NCBI GenBank assembly: GCA_014841835.1
Contig: JACYUQ010000003.1
Coordinates: forward strand, 1 to 64,000
DNA from: Oxalobacteraceae sp. CFBP 13730
GTDB lineage: Bacteria > Pseudomonadota > Gammaproteobacteria > Burkholderiales > Burkholderiaceae_D
Length of the DNA: 64,000 bases
Direction: 5' to 3'
In this document: positions 35,898 through 45,215 of the stretch, in pieces
Layout: each line of letters opens with the position of its first letter
Numbering within the stretch: the first letter of the stretch is position 1
Translations under genes and position numbers: made by a program
Notes under the pieces: generated by a model
The model's input: the letters and a program-made list of their open reading frames with translations, nothing else
What the model was told of the DNA's origin: nothing
The model's database searches: none

Positions 35898-36908
35898 ATG
35901 ACCGCAACAACCAACCGCCGCATCCTCCTGGCATCGCACCCAAAAGGCAAGCCCACCGAGGCAAACTTCCGCATCGAGGATGCACCGATCCCGACGCCGG
36001 GCGACGGCGAACTGCTGCTCGAAACGCTGTTTTTGTCGCTCGACCCGTACATGCGCACGCGCATGAATGGCACCGCCACCTATGCCGCCGCGCTGGAGCT
36101 GGGCGATGTGATGGTCGGCGGCACCGTCGCCCGCGTCAAGCAGTCGAACCACCCTGACTGGAAAGAAGGCGACATCGTCGTGGCCTACTCCGGCTGGCAA
36201 TCGTTTGCCATCTCGGACGGCAGCAATCTGCGCCGCGTCGATCCGGACAGCGCGCCCGTGTCCACCGCTGTCGGCGTGCTCGGCATGCCGGGCTTCACGG
36301 CGTATGCCGGCCTGCTCGAAATCGGTCAGCCGAAGCAAGGCGAAACGGTCGTCGTGGCCGCAGCCAGCGGCGCCGTCGGCTCGGTCGTCGGCCAGATCGC
36401 CCGTATCAAGGGCGCGCGCGCCGTTGGCATCGCCGGCGGGCCGGAGAAATGCGCGTTCATCAAGGATGAGCTGAAATTCGACGCCGTGGTCGACCACCGC
36501 GCACCGGATTTTGCCGAGCAACTGGCAAAGGCCTGCCCGGATGGCATCGACGTCTATTTCGAGAACGTCGGCGGCCAGGTGCTCGAAGCGGTCAAGCCGC
36601 TGCTGAACAACTTCGCGCGCATTCCCGTGTGCGGCCTGGTGTCGCATTACAACGATGCCGGCGCGGGCGCGTCGATCGACCTGAGCCTCACGCTGTTCAA
36701 GAGCCTGACCGTGCGCGGCTTCCTGCAGAACGAATTTGTCGAGCGGCTCGAGCCAACCTTCCTGAAAGAAGCTGCTGGCTGGATCAAGGATGGGTCGCTG
36801 CGCTACCGCGAAGACATCGTCGAGGGCCTGGATAAAGCGCCGGAAGCCTTCATCGGCCTGCTCGACGGCAAGAATTTCGGCAAGCTGGTGGTGCGCGTCG
36901 CAGAATAA
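35898..36908 (+). CDS. curA: NADPH-dependent medium-chain reductase, CurA-like
   Basis: A 336-residue zinc-independent medium-chain dehydrogenase/reductase. Signature blocks are SLDPYMRTRM (about 49-58), LGMPGFTAYAGL (about 130-141), the dinucleotide-binding AAASGAVGSVVGQ (about 152-164) and YFENVGG (about 223-229). This is the CurA/leukotriene B4 dehydrogenase branch, which reduces the double bond of enones with NADPH in the cytoplasm. The symbol rests on likeness to E. coli CurA; the physiological substrate is unknown. The ATG at 35898 is preceded by a GGAG site. Confidence 0.82.
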   Translation: MTATTNRRILLASHPKGKPTEANFRIEDAPIPTPGDGELLLETLFLSLDPYMRTRMNGTATYAAALELGDVMVGGTVARVKQSNHPDWKEGDIVVAYSGWQSFAISDGSNLRRVDPDSAPVSTAVGVLGMPGFTAYAGLLEIGQPKQGETVVVAAASGAVGSVVGQIARIKGARAVGIAGGPEKCAFIKDELKFDAVVDHRAPDFAEQLAKACPDGIDVYFENVGGQVLEAVKPLLNNFARIPVCGLVSHYNDAGAGASIDLSLTLFKSLTVRGFLQNEFVERLEPTFLKEAAGWIKDGSLRYREDIVEGLDKAPEAFIGLLDGKNFGKLVVRVAE

Positions 36909-37000
36909 TTACACGCCACAAGTGACTTTTGGTACGGCGCAGTCGGCGTCCAACAGGACTGCGCCGTCCGGCATTTACCGGTCATCCGTCAAATGTGGCC

Positions 37001-37006
37001 TATAAT
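37001..37006 (+). promoter_or_regulatory. -10 box before hybrid kinase
   Basis: A perfect TATAAT 33 bp before the kinase ATG. No good -35 hexamer lies 16-18 bp upstream (the local sequence is GC-rich), so activation may be needed if this is real. Confidence 0.35.
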
Positions 37007-37039
37007 TATTTAACCTTTGCAACCGTTAGTCGAACATCG

Positions 37040-38953
37040 ATGCTGCCCAACAACCTGTTCGAGTCTGTCTTCAACCGATCGCCCTTTGGGCATTACCTGC
37101 TCTCGCCGACGCCGGAAGCAACCATCCTCGCTGTCAACGATGCATTCCTGAAAGCGTCGGCACGTACGCGAACAGAATTGGTGGGTCTTAGCCTGTTCAC
37201 GGCATTTCCCGGCAATCCGGCCGACCCCACCGATTCCGGCGAGGTGCTTCTGCGCGACTCGCTGGCGCGGGTGCGCGCCAGCAGCCGCCCCGACACCCTG
37301 CCCGCCATCCGCTATCCGATTCCGGTCGTGCTCCCCAATGGCGAGACGGGCTTCGAAGAACGCTTCTGGACCGCGACCAGCACGCCGATCTTCGGCACCG
37401 ATGGTCAACTCTTGTGCATCTCGCACAGCAATATCGACGTCACCGACCAGGTCAACTCCGAAGCCGCCGTGCGCGAAAGCGAAAAACGCTTCCGGGCGCT
37501 GACCAATGCAACGGCCGACGTCATCTACCGCATGAGCGCCGACTGGTCCGAGATGCGCCGCCTCGAAGGACGCGGCTTCATGAAGGACACGGATGCGCCC
37601 ACGGGCAACTGGCTCGACGACTACATTCCGCCTGGCGATCATGCGCTGGTCCAGGCCGGGATCGCGCGCGCAATGCAGGACGGCGCGGTGCTTGAACTCG
37701 AGCACCGGGTCTGGCGCAGCGACGGCAGTTGCGGCTGGACGCTGTCGCGCGCCGTGCCGATGTTCGATGCGGCAGGCAAGCTGTATGAATGGATCGGCGC
37801 GGCCAGCGATATCAGCGAGCGCAAGGCGTGGGAAGACAAGCTGCGCGAGGCCGACCGCCGCAAGGATGAATTTCTCGCGATGCTGTCGCACGAGCTGCGC
37901 AACCCGCTGGCACCGATCGGCGCGGCGGCCGAACTGCTGCAGCGCGCGCAGCTCGACGATGGCATGCTCAAGCGGACCAGCCAGATCATCGGGCGCCAGG
38001 TCAAACACATGACGGCGCTGATCGACGATCTGCTCGACGTCTCGCGCGTCACGCGCGGGCTGGTGGAGCTGGACCAGACCGTGCTGGACGTGGGCACCGT
38101 GCTGCACGAAGCCGTCGAACAGGTCACGCCGCTGATCGCGTCGCGCGGCCATGTGCTGGCGCTGACGCTGCCCCCGCCCGGCACCCAGGTGCTGGGCGAC
38201 CGCAAGCGCCTGGTGCAGGTGGTGGCCAACCTGCTGGGCAACGCCGCCAAGTACACCCCCGAAGGCGGTCGCCTCGCCGTGAGCGCCTTCGGGCGCGACG
38301 GCCGGCTGTGCATCGATGTCCTCGACAACGGGATCGGCATGGCGCCCGAGCTGGTGGCGCGCGCCTTTGAGCTGTTCACGCAGGCCGAGCGCAGTTCGGA
38401 CCGCTCGTCGGGCGGCCTCGGGCTGGGGCTGGCGCTGGTGAAAAGCCTGATCGAGCTGCACGGCGGCGACGTCGCCTGCGACAGCGCGGGGCCAGGCCAG
38501 GGCAGCCGCTTCTCGGTCTGCCTGCCGCTGCTGCCTGCAGCGGCGGCTGCGCCGATGCCGGACGCGCAGGCGCAGGCGCAGGCCGGTGCGGCGTCACTGC
38601 ACGTGCTGGTCGTCGACGACAATGTGGATGCGGCCGTCACGCTGGCGATGTTGCTGGAAGCGAACGGCCACCAGGTGCAGGTTGAACACGATCCGCTCGT
38701 TGCACTGGCCGCCACGCTGGACACGCCGCCGCAGGTATGCCTGCTCGATATCGGCCTGCCCGGCATCGACGGCCTGGAACTGGCACGCCGCCTGCGCGCA
38801 CGGCCCGGCACCGCGAACGCGCTGCTGATCGCCATCACCGGCTACGGCCAGGACAGCGACCGCCAGCAGATCCTGCAGGCCGGGTTCGACCATCATCTGG
38901 TCAAGCCGATCGATATCGCGCAGCTGTACACGTTGCTGGACGTGTTGACGTGA
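37040..38953 (+). CDS. PAS-PAS hybrid histidine kinase
   Basis: A 637-residue soluble kinase without membrane segments. Order: PAS 1 (about 5-135), PAS 2 (about 145-262, ending DISERK), HisKA with His284 in LSHELRNPLAP, HATPase (about 385-510, N-box LLGNAAKYTP, G-boxes DNGIGMAP and GGLGLGLALVK), and a C-terminal receiver (about 520-637, acceptor Asp in LLDIGLPG, Lys in LVKPID). It senses a cytoplasmic signal and passes phosphate to its own receiver. No output regulator is adjacent. Similar in design to the hybrid kinase at 53449-55113. Confidence 0.92.
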   Translation: MLPNNLFESVFNRSPFGHYLLSPTPEATILAVNDAFLKASARTRTELVGLSLFTAFPGNPADPTDSGEVLLRDSLARVRASSRPDTLPAIRYPIPVVLPNGETGFEERFWTATSTPIFGTDGQLLCISHSNIDVTDQVNSEAAVRESEKRFRALTNATADVIYRMSADWSEMRRLEGRGFMKDTDAPTGNWLDDYIPPGDHALVQAGIARAMQDGAVLELEHRVWRSDGSCGWTLSRAVPMFDAAGKLYEWIGAASDISERKAWEDKLREADRRKDEFLAMLSHELRNPLAPIGAAAELLQRAQLDDGMLKRTSQIIGRQVKHMTALIDDLLDVSRVTRGLVELDQTVLDVGTVLHEAVEQVTPLIASRGHVLALTLPPPGTQVLGDRKRLVQVVANLLGNAAKYTPEGGRLAVSAFGRDGRLCIDVLDNGIGMAPELVARAFELFTQAERSSDRSSGGLGLGLALVKSLIELHGGDVACDSAGPGQGSRFSVCLPLLPAAAAAPMPDAQAQAQAGAASLHVLVVDDNVDAAVTLAMLLEANGHQVQVEHDPLVALAATLDTPPQVCLLDIGLPGIDGLELARRLRARPGTANALLIAITGYGQDSDRQQILQAGFDHHLVKPIDIAQLYTLLDVLT

Positions 38954-39223
38954 CAACAATGAAGATATCAAAATACAATTAATTCAATATCTTCCTGGAG
39001 GCGTCGATATCTCCGAACAAACGCAGACCAATTTGACAAGGTAGCCCGTGATTGAACGATCTTTCAAGAAATATTTTAGAATGCCAAACACCCGTTGAGC
39101 AATTCAGAAAACATGTTGCATCGCCGGTTGACTCCAAAATTCACACCTGCACTTTACGCTGAGCACGCAAAGCTGAGTATTGATCCTTCGATACGCGAAA
39201 TTACTTCCTCAGCTGATAAAATT
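38954..39223. other. AT-rich junction at the island edge
   Basis: A 270-bp stretch where composition changes sharply from GC-rich to AT-rich. One weak TTG-start open frame (61 codons, 39095-39280) has no support. No tRNA, attachment repeat or integrase is seen. Confidence 0.4.
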
Positions 39224-42115
39224 TCATCTTACAAACTCAATGAACTGCCTGATTTCAGCGTCGGGATACCCATCGCTTAGAAGTTTGCGCACGCTTGGCT
39301 TGAAAGTAGGGACGACTTCGTAGAAATCACCAATGGTCTTCGATTTCGCAAGGACAAAGTATCCCTTGGCTACCAGCCGTGAAAACCTATCTGGGGCAAG
39401 ACCTTGAACCTTGCTCGAATACTTGATGTAATCGACCCTTTTATCACCGAAGCGATCGCCAGTATAGAACGAGCCAAAGAATCTCACGACCTCAGCGGTG
39501 ATCATGGCCGTAGTACCCACCTTGGTAGCATGGGAAACGGCGAGCGCTTCGTGAAGATCATCTATACCGCAGGTTGCACTGTCGATCATGGAGGACTGAA
39601 GTTCTGTGCTAGTACACCCAAGGTCTGCGCAGCCTTCGAAGATGGAATACATGAACTTCGTATTCCTGAAGCGCCCGTGCATCAAATTTTTATAATCCTG
39701 GAACCTAGACTGTGTGACGATCAAGTTAGTGAAATCGAGTGGAGGGAAAGCCCCCTTGATCTGCAAGCCGGTCAGAGTTCTAACCGTATTCGACGACCCT
39801 TCGAGACCGAAGAATGAAAGCAGCTTTTCGGTCGTTTGTTCGATCGGTAGCTTCTGGACCGAAAAAAATACCTGCAGTAGCCCAGCGATTGCTCGCTTCG
39901 CACTTTCAATGTCAAGCCTTGCTGAAGGAGTCCCCGTGGCCCTCTGGCGCAGCTTCGGGATCATTGCGTGTAAAGCTCGCTCAGACTCTTCACGATTGTT
40001 AGAAAAGTATCGCTTGAGGTCCTGCGCTTCTTCACTGTCCGGCCCCAATCGGGCGAACGCTCGAATCGGGCCTTCTTCGGCGCTTGCTCCCATCAGCGCG
40101 CGCAACATCATGAGCACTTCAAAGTGTGAACTCAGGAACGAATACCGTAGCTCAATGTCATCACCTTTCCTCACCAACAACGGATTCAGTTCCAGCTTGG
40201 ATGCAATCGACTCAGCCTTGGCGTCATAAAGCAGCCGAAGACGGTCAAGCATCCGCCGTATAGGCCAGCGCTTTCCGAAATCGGCGACAAGCTCTGCGAT
40301 GAAGTCGACGACCTCTATCTCGGACATCTCCAGGCCATGCCGGGTTCTTTCTCGACGCAGCATGGAATGCACGATATGATCGGTCAGAGTGTTATTAGAA
40401 GGATAGGGAGTTGGATCCTCAGAGACATCGAACGCGTCAACCTTTCCATTCTTCAATCCATCTATTACAACCGTTGCACAGATGTCCGCTAAGAATGGGA
40501 TGATGCGACCCTCGTTGTCACGCATCTCTTGCTTGACGATCTGGGCCATTACCTGCTCGACAAGCTTCGGAACATTTCGATACGGAGCAAACCGCCGACT
40601 GACGTACCTACTGCAACTTTCTGTATCAAAACCCAGCAACTCGCATCTCTCTACACCGACGGCTTCTAAATCGGCGTCCTCGGCGATCAGATTATTGCGT
40701 GTGGTCAATAGGACGTTCGAACTGCCCAGCTGATCATGTAATTGCTTTAAGGATTCCAGGAAGGTTTGGAGGTGGAACTGCTCTTGGAAAAGTGATGCCA
40801 ATTCGTCCAAGCCATCAATGATTACTGTAAGATTTCCACACACTACTGCTAAGTCAAAGGTCGACCGATCAAACAACCGCCCGTGCCCATGCAACTTCGC
40901 ATAGATCTCATAAATGTCATAAACGGTGTCGATCCGAGATTGGGTGACGCCGCGTTCAGCGACGTACTTCTTGATCGACTCGGCCTGGATCAAAATCACC
41001 GATGATCTCAGCTCATCCCGGAAATGCAGTTTCTCCGCTACAGACAAGCACAGCGAAGTTTTGCCCATACCGCCAGGGGCAACCACCAAATATGCCGATG
41101 CCCTAGACGGATTCAGGAGTGTGCGGCATAGGTAGTCGACGGCAGATTCCTCCCGATAAAGGTTCCCCGTCTCAGGATCGATGTAAGAGAGCGCTTGATT
41201 GGTGTAGTTCTCAATTGCGCTGGGAGGATCAATGGCTTTCAGCGACTGATCGATACAGTAAGTCCAGATGTACTCCTTGTAGGTCAGCTCGTCGATACTG
41301 ATGGCAAGTCCTGCGTCCACAAAAAGCTTAGCCACAAGTTCTTGCCCTGATGCAGGTGCACGCGGTCGCAGGACGGTAATGTGGGGTGGGCGAATACCGG
41401 CCGCAAGAAATGCTTCAGCCGCCCTTGGAACGATGTGGCTAATGGTGCCGTTTGGAAGGAGTGCAAGGAAGTAACTCACTGCAGGCGACTTTGTTTCCCA
41501 CACCTCATATTTCACACGGTGTGACCCAGAGAAATCGGTTCCCTGCTCGGAGTTAACAATCGGCCTTCGGTTGGGGTGCGTGACCTGAATGAGCTCCTCG
41601 ACCCGTGTGAAGTCATATGAGCCGTCTGAGACTCCAGTGAGGCTTCGCCGCTTTCTCGGCCTCTCAAACGTTGCCTTCCCTTGTAGAAGCCGCTCAAGTT
41701 CCAAGAGCTTAGTCGAGAACTGAGCATCCTGAGTGAAGTCAAGATGGAAATGCCCCTCAAGATATCGAGGTGTGGAGTTCGGATCGCGTTGCACCGCGAT
41801 GATTTTACTGCGCTTGTCCTTAAGCAAACCTTTCCAATGCACTGCACTCATCAGGAACGTCTCAATGCCTACGCCACCTTTTCTCTCGTCGGCTTTAGCC
41901 TTGTAAGCAGATGTGGTGATCGCCACGACGAAGTCTGCATCATGCGTGGCTTCCTCCATAAAATAATTCTTATCAATTAAGCTGTCCAAATCGTAACCAT
42001 CCCAGATCGCTGTGATCTCCTCGATTTCCTCTAGGGAGTCCACGAACTTCTTTACCCAAGCCCGATGCTCATCGCCATCCCAACTGTAAGAAATGAAAAC
42101 TTTTATTTTTTGCAT
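39224..42115 (-). CDS. TIR/SEFIR-NACHT STAND NTPase, predicted phage defence
   Basis: A protein of about 963 residues. Residues 4-125 are a TIR/SEFIR-like domain (KVFISYSWDGDEH, later FMEEATHDADFVV and GGVGIE with Glu near 85). Residues about 180-330 form a region I do not recognise. A NACHT-type P-loop follows: Walker A APGGMGKTS at about 346-354, Walker B LTVIIDGLDEL at about 429-439, and LLTTRNN at about 469-475. A helical STAND arm comes next, then a short pentapeptide-like stretch (about 790-830) and a C-terminal domain of about 100 residues. Such proteins sense phage components, oligomerise and let TIR deplete NAD; that is family knowledge. The ATG at 42115 puts the TIR domain first; a GTG at 42154 would add 13 residues. 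AT-rich compared with neighbours, next to a KAP NTPase gene. Confidence 0.87.
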   Translation of the reverse strand: MQKIKVFISYSWDGDEHRAWVKKFVDSLEEIEEITAIWDGYDLDSLIDKNYFMEEATHDADFVVAITTSAYKAKADERKGGVGIETFLMSAVHWKGLLKDKRSKIIAVQRDPNSTPRYLEGHFHLDFTQDAQFSTKLLELERLLQGKATFERPRKRRSLTGVSDGSYDFTRVEELIQVTHPNRRPIVNSEQGTDFSGSHRVKYEVWETKSPAVSYFLALLPNGTISHIVPRAAEAFLAAGIRPPHITVLRPRAPASGQELVAKLFVDAGLAISIDELTYKEYIWTYCIDQSLKAIDPPSAIENYTNQALSYIDPETGNLYREESAVDYLCRTLLNPSRASAYLVVAPGGMGKTSLCLSVAEKLHFRDELRSSVILIQAESIKKYVAERGVTQSRIDTVYDIYEIYAKLHGHGRLFDRSTFDLAVVCGNLTVIIDGLDELASLFQEQFHLQTFLESLKQLHDQLGSSNVLLTTRNNLIAEDADLEAVGVERCELLGFDTESCSRYVSRRFAPYRNVPKLVEQVMAQIVKQEMRDNEGRIIPFLADICATVVIDGLKNGKVDAFDVSEDPTPYPSNNTLTDHIVHSMLRRERTRHGLEMSEIEVVDFIAELVADFGKRWPIRRMLDRLRLLYDAKAESIASKLELNPLLVRKGDDIELRYSFLSSHFEVLMMLRALMGASAEEGPIRAFARLGPDSEEAQDLKRYFSNNREESERALHAMIPKLRQRATGTPSARLDIESAKRAIAGLLQVFFSVQKLPIEQTTEKLLSFFGLEGSSNTVRTLTGLQIKGAFPPLDFTNLIVTQSRFQDYKNLMHGRFRNTKFMYSIFEGCADLGCTSTELQSSMIDSATCGIDDLHEALAVSHATKVGTTAMITAEVVRFFGSFYTGDRFGDKRVDYIKYSSKVQGLAPDRFSRLVAKGYFVLAKSKTIGDFYEVVPTFKPSVRKLLSDGYPDAEIRQFIEFVR

Positions 42116-42167
42116 TCTAATTCGATAATTCTGAAAAGTTGAAAAATATTTCACCTACTAGAGCACA

Positions 42168-42173
42168 ATTATA
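42168..42173 (-). promoter_or_regulatory. -10 box before the TIR-NACHT gene
   Basis: A TATAAT on the minus strand in the 190-bp gap after the KAP gene. Just upstream of it lies a small hairpin (TACCCT-TCG-AGGGTA, 42186-42200). The -35 is poor. It suggests the NACHT gene can be transcribed separately from the KAP gene. Confidence 0.3.
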
Positions 42174-42305
42174 AAATAGAATGACTACCCTTCGAGGGTA
42201 TCGATGAAATGCCCGCTTAGCTGGCCTTAGCAGGAGCAATCTCCTATTTCAGTCAATGGACGAAAAGAGTCGCAATTAATGTGATTTTTTTAGCTACTTT
42301 CATGC

Positions 42306-43691
42306 TCACTCGCGAATATTTGCTGCGATATCAATCGTAGCTGCAACACGTCTCATGCGACTACGGATGCTCCATCCTCCGGTGAATGATTCCAATATCT
42401 GAAGCTTGTGTTGTGCGTTGCTTCGGCTTTCTTCAGATACATCTCCAATATTCAGAATTTGCTTCTGGCGCTCTTTATAATCTCTTATTCCTTCGGAGCT
42501 TTCGAGATCCGCCACCAATATAGCCTCAAGGATATTCCCATCTAAATCATCGAATTTACCGCGAGCACCGGGCAAGTTACGGAAATATTCCATAGCTTCG
42601 ACTCCTCCAATTCGGCCGGTTATGATTTTATCAAAAACCTCCTTATCGATAGATCGCAAAACAGTGAGCAGAGCAACATGAAAAATATGAATGGTGTGAT
42701 CATCAGGCGTTACGGCTATCACGACCTTTAGTCGAACAATACACCTTTCTATGGACCGCAGACTCATTCCGTAAACATCAGCCAACAGTGAAACAAATCG
42801 AATGAACTGATCTTGAAGATTATGACGCTGCCCTTCAAATGCCGTGCTTATCCCTGCACGTTGCATGGCATTTTTAAGGAACTCGGTTTTTGGCGGGTTG
42901 GGAAGCCCAAATTCAAGATCAATAAACTTCCGCAAATATTCTCGGGCATCAATCTTTTCACCATACACCGAGCTAGTCACTGCCTCTAATTGCTTCTTGT
43001 CTACAGCCAGCACAAATGCGATGTTCGGCACATCGAAAAGGTGCTTTATCCGTTCCAACAGCGACATCGCAAAGTCCGGGCGGCAGCGATCAAGTTCATC
43101 GATGAAAAACACCAACGTATCTTTTTTCCCCATCTGCGGCAGCTTCGCGATTAGCTTTTCCAGCTCTTCTTTGAAACATTTCGCAGCTTTCTCTTCATTC
43201 TCGAAAGAACCGATGATGTCCGAAGTTGCACTAGATGCTGTGTCGGCCAGCGCTTCCTCGATGTTATCCGGCATCTCTAAGATCCCCGCAGTAGCGATTT
43301 TCAAGCCCACAGCAGCGCTATGCTTCAACATGATTCCTGCAACCTTCTTCACTCGCGCCATCTTGTCAGGGACAATCATCGAATTGTTTGGAAATGCTTG
43401 ATCTAAGGCGGCGACCATGGCGATCAAGGGATCAGATACATGATCCGCCTTCCATGCATTGAAATTCACGACTTGAAAGCTTTTCTGCCTCATGATACTC
43501 TGAAGCATTTCTATGAAAGTGGACTTGCCAGTGCCGTACGGTGAATCTATCGCTAAAACTAGCGGCTGACCGTCGGTTTCACTCAGAATATTAGCAACAA
43601 AATCTACGATCGGCTTGCGGTTCAACGCGTCATGTGCAAAAGGCTCCTCTTGCGTAACTGTGATACTAGGAATGCGATAGGATTTATTCAT
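42306..43691 (-). CDS. KAP-family P-loop NTPase
   Basis: A 461-residue NTPase of the KAP family (STAND-related). Walker A DSPYGTGKST is at 49-58, the KAP-typical FNAWKADH block at 77-84, Walker B FFIDELDRCRPD at 195-206 and the following LAVDKKQLE block at 228-236. Members include the F-plasmid phage-exclusion protein PifA; other KAP proteins are membrane-associated, but no clear transmembrane insertion is seen here. It precedes the TIR-NACHT gene on the same strand in the same AT-rich island, so a joint defence role is inferred. GGAAG lies 7 bases before the ATG. Confidence 0.85.
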   Translation of the reverse strand: MNKSYRIPSITVTQEEPFAHDALNRKPIVDFVANILSETDGQPLVLAIDSPYGTGKSTFIEMLQSIMRQKSFQVVNFNAWKADHVSDPLIAMVAALDQAFPNNSMIVPDKMARVKKVAGIMLKHSAAVGLKIATAGILEMPDNIEEALADTASSATSDIIGSFENEEKAAKCFKEELEKLIAKLPQMGKKDTLVFFIDELDRCRPDFAMSLLERIKHLFDVPNIAFVLAVDKKQLEAVTSSVYGEKIDAREYLRKFIDLEFGLPNPPKTEFLKNAMQRAGISTAFEGQRHNLQDQFIRFVSLLADVYGMSLRSIERCIVRLKVVIAVTPDDHTIHIFHVALLTVLRSIDKEVFDKIITGRIGGVEAMEYFRNLPGARGKFDDLDGNILEAILVADLESSEGIRDYKERQKQILNIGDVSEESRSNAQHKLQILESFTGGWSIRSRMRRVAATIDIAANIRE

Positions 43692-44291
43692 TAGCGGCTT
43701 CCATAAAAATTATCAGGTTAGCATACAAAGTGACCGGTGAATGAACAGTCTCCCAGAATTTCTTGGCGCCTTTTTACACACTTTTTCGCAAAAATATTCC
43801 ATGCACGTCGGCGGCTGTAGTAAATCACTAAATACAATGCTCTATGACGGTTAAGCACTGCTTCTGGGACTGGTGAAATTGGGCTTGGTGATTGCAAAAT
43901 CGACATAATTGGTGAGCAGATATTTATTAAAATTTTTCCCGCTTACCTACTCGATCATTTCCTAGGTGTGTGACAACGGTTTGCTAGAGTTGATAAGACT
44001 TATGCTCGCGGTCAAAGCTGTTTGGGCAGTATGCAACTTGCTGCTATGCGGCAGCGTCCATTCATCCCGATTTTTTTTAACTGAGCAGTTTGCCAGCCTA
44101 TAACCCAAAAACCGCGTTAGTTGAAAGCGGAAGTTCTTGTGAGTATGCCCATCTCGGCCTCTCTCGGGTGAAACATTATTGCCTTTTTCTCAAACTTCAT
44201 AGCTCATCCGCATCAGCTGCAGTCTGTCGCATGCTGCGGCCTGGAGCCTGCGATAATGACGCCTTTGAACCACCGATCCGGCACCGACACC
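43692..44291. other. gene-free AT-rich region upstream of the defence genes
   Basis: A 600-bp stretch without a supportable gene. It contains the promoter region of the KAP gene (a GATAAT lies 18-23 bp upstream of its ATG), a 62-codon minus-strand frame at 43718-43906 with no ribosome site, and a degenerate repeat at 44123-44216. GC content returns to the surrounding level at about 44230. Confidence 0.45.
44123..44216. repeat. diverged copy of the repeat near position 468
   Basis: GAAAGCGGAAGTTC (44123-44136) is identical to 462-475, and 44182-44216 matches 511-544 with about 80% identity by eye (AACTTYATWGCTCRTCCGCAT core). The order is the same, but the spacing between the two blocks is about 12 bp longer here. 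Both copies lie in intergenic DNA. Confidence 0.4.
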
Positions 44292-44714
44292 ATGCAAGCC
44301 AAAGCCCACTACCTGCAACTACGTCCACACGACGCCCTGCCCGACCTGACCCACTTGGCGCCGTTCATGGCCATCGTCGTCATCGACGACGACAGCGACG
44401 AGATGTGGCGCTGGGACGTGGCGCGCTGGCTCGTTGCGTCCGGCTGCCGCAGCATGCTGGCCTGGGGCAAGGAGTGCGAAAGCTGGCACGACGCCGTCGA
44501 AGACGCTGCGCTCGAAGCGTTCGACTACGACGACATCCCGCCCGAGCAGATCGTGACGGTGTGGCAGCATGCCGACGAAGACCTCGACGAGGTGTTCTGG
44601 TTCGCGCGTCACCGCGCCAGCCATCCGGCACTGCGCCTGAGTACGGCGGTCATCCTGCACGTGGCCCTGCGCGGGCGGCCGGACGAACTGCTGGCGCAGC
44701 TGGCCGAGGCCTGA
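44292..44714 (+). CDS. acidic hypothetical protein
   Basis: A 140-residue, strongly acidic cytoplasmic protein (MQAKAHYLQLRPHDALPDL; later VVIDDDSDEMWRWDVARWL, and ILHVALRGRP near the end). The pattern of one hydrophobic strand followed by DDD and a Trp-rich helix reads as a compact alpha/beta fold. I do not recognise a named family. The ATG at 44292 is chosen over 44256. It is the first GC-rich gene after the defence island and converges with the DUF1810 gene. Confidence 0.62.
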   Translation: MQAKAHYLQLRPHDALPDLTHLAPFMAIVVIDDDSDEMWRWDVARWLVASGCRSMLAWGKECESWHDAVEDAALEAFDYDDIPPEQIVTVWQHADEDLDEVFWFARHRASHPALRLSTAVILHVALRGRPDELLAQLAEA

Positions 44715-44734
44715 GCCTCCCCGCCCTGCCACCG

Positions 44735-45154
44735 TTACAGCCGGGCCAGCGTTTCCGGGTCGGCCTGACCGTCGAAGTATTTGTCGATGCAGGCCTGGAA
44801 CACGGCTTCATCGGGCGCGACGTCGGCAAACAACGTCATCGACGAGTGAAATTTCAGCTCGTCCGGATGGCTGAAGATGGCCCCGGCCGAATCAGTGTCG
44901 AGCGCGGCGACGATACCGGCGCACTCGCGCAGACGTGTTCCCAGCACCGGATGCGCCAGATACGCGGCCGCCTCGTCGCCGGACGCCATCGCGTAGCGCT
45001 GCGCCATGGCGCTCGTGCCCAGGCCGGCGATCTGCGGAAACACGAACCACATCCAGTGCGTGCGCTTGTGGCCGGCGCGCAGCTCGGTCAACACGGCGGC
45101 GTACACCGGGTCCTGTGCCTGCACAAAGCGGTCGAGATCGAATTGATTGTCCAT
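44735..45154 (-). CDS. DUF1810 family protein
   Basis: A 139-residue protein with the clear DUF1810 signature: FDLDRFVQAQDPVY at the start, HWMWFVFPQIAGLG (33-46), then AMAQRYAM, YLAHPVLGTRLREC and the SPEDLKFHSSMTLF-like block HPDELKFHSSMTLF. Function unknown; small helical cytoplasmic protein. Full length for the family. The ATG at 45154 follows an AGGGAGG site. It diverges from the DUF3820 gene with 61 bp between starts. Confidence 0.88.
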   Translation of the reverse strand: MDNQFDLDRFVQAQDPVYAAVLTELRAGHKRTHWMWFVFPQIAGLGTSAMAQRYAMASGDEAAAYLAHPVLGTRLRECAGIVAALDTDSAGAIFSHPDELKFHSSMTLFADVAPDEAVFQACIDKYFDGQADPETLARL

Positions 45155-45215
45155 GGTGGCCTCCCTTGTCTCCGGAATCCTACAACGTCGACGTTGTTTG
45201 CTAAAGTGCCGCACA

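Noticed and set aside
39095..39280. 61-codon plus-strand frame at the island edge
   Set aside because: TTG start without ribosome site; overlaps the 3' end of the TIR-NACHT gene in antisense.
43718..43906. Possible third gene (62 codons) in the defence island
   Set aside because: No ribosome site, no recognisable sequence and no codon pattern beyond background.
38954..44291. Prophage or integrative element carrying the defence genes
   Set aside because: No integrase, tRNA or direct-repeat ends were found at either edge; island status rests on base composition and gene content only.
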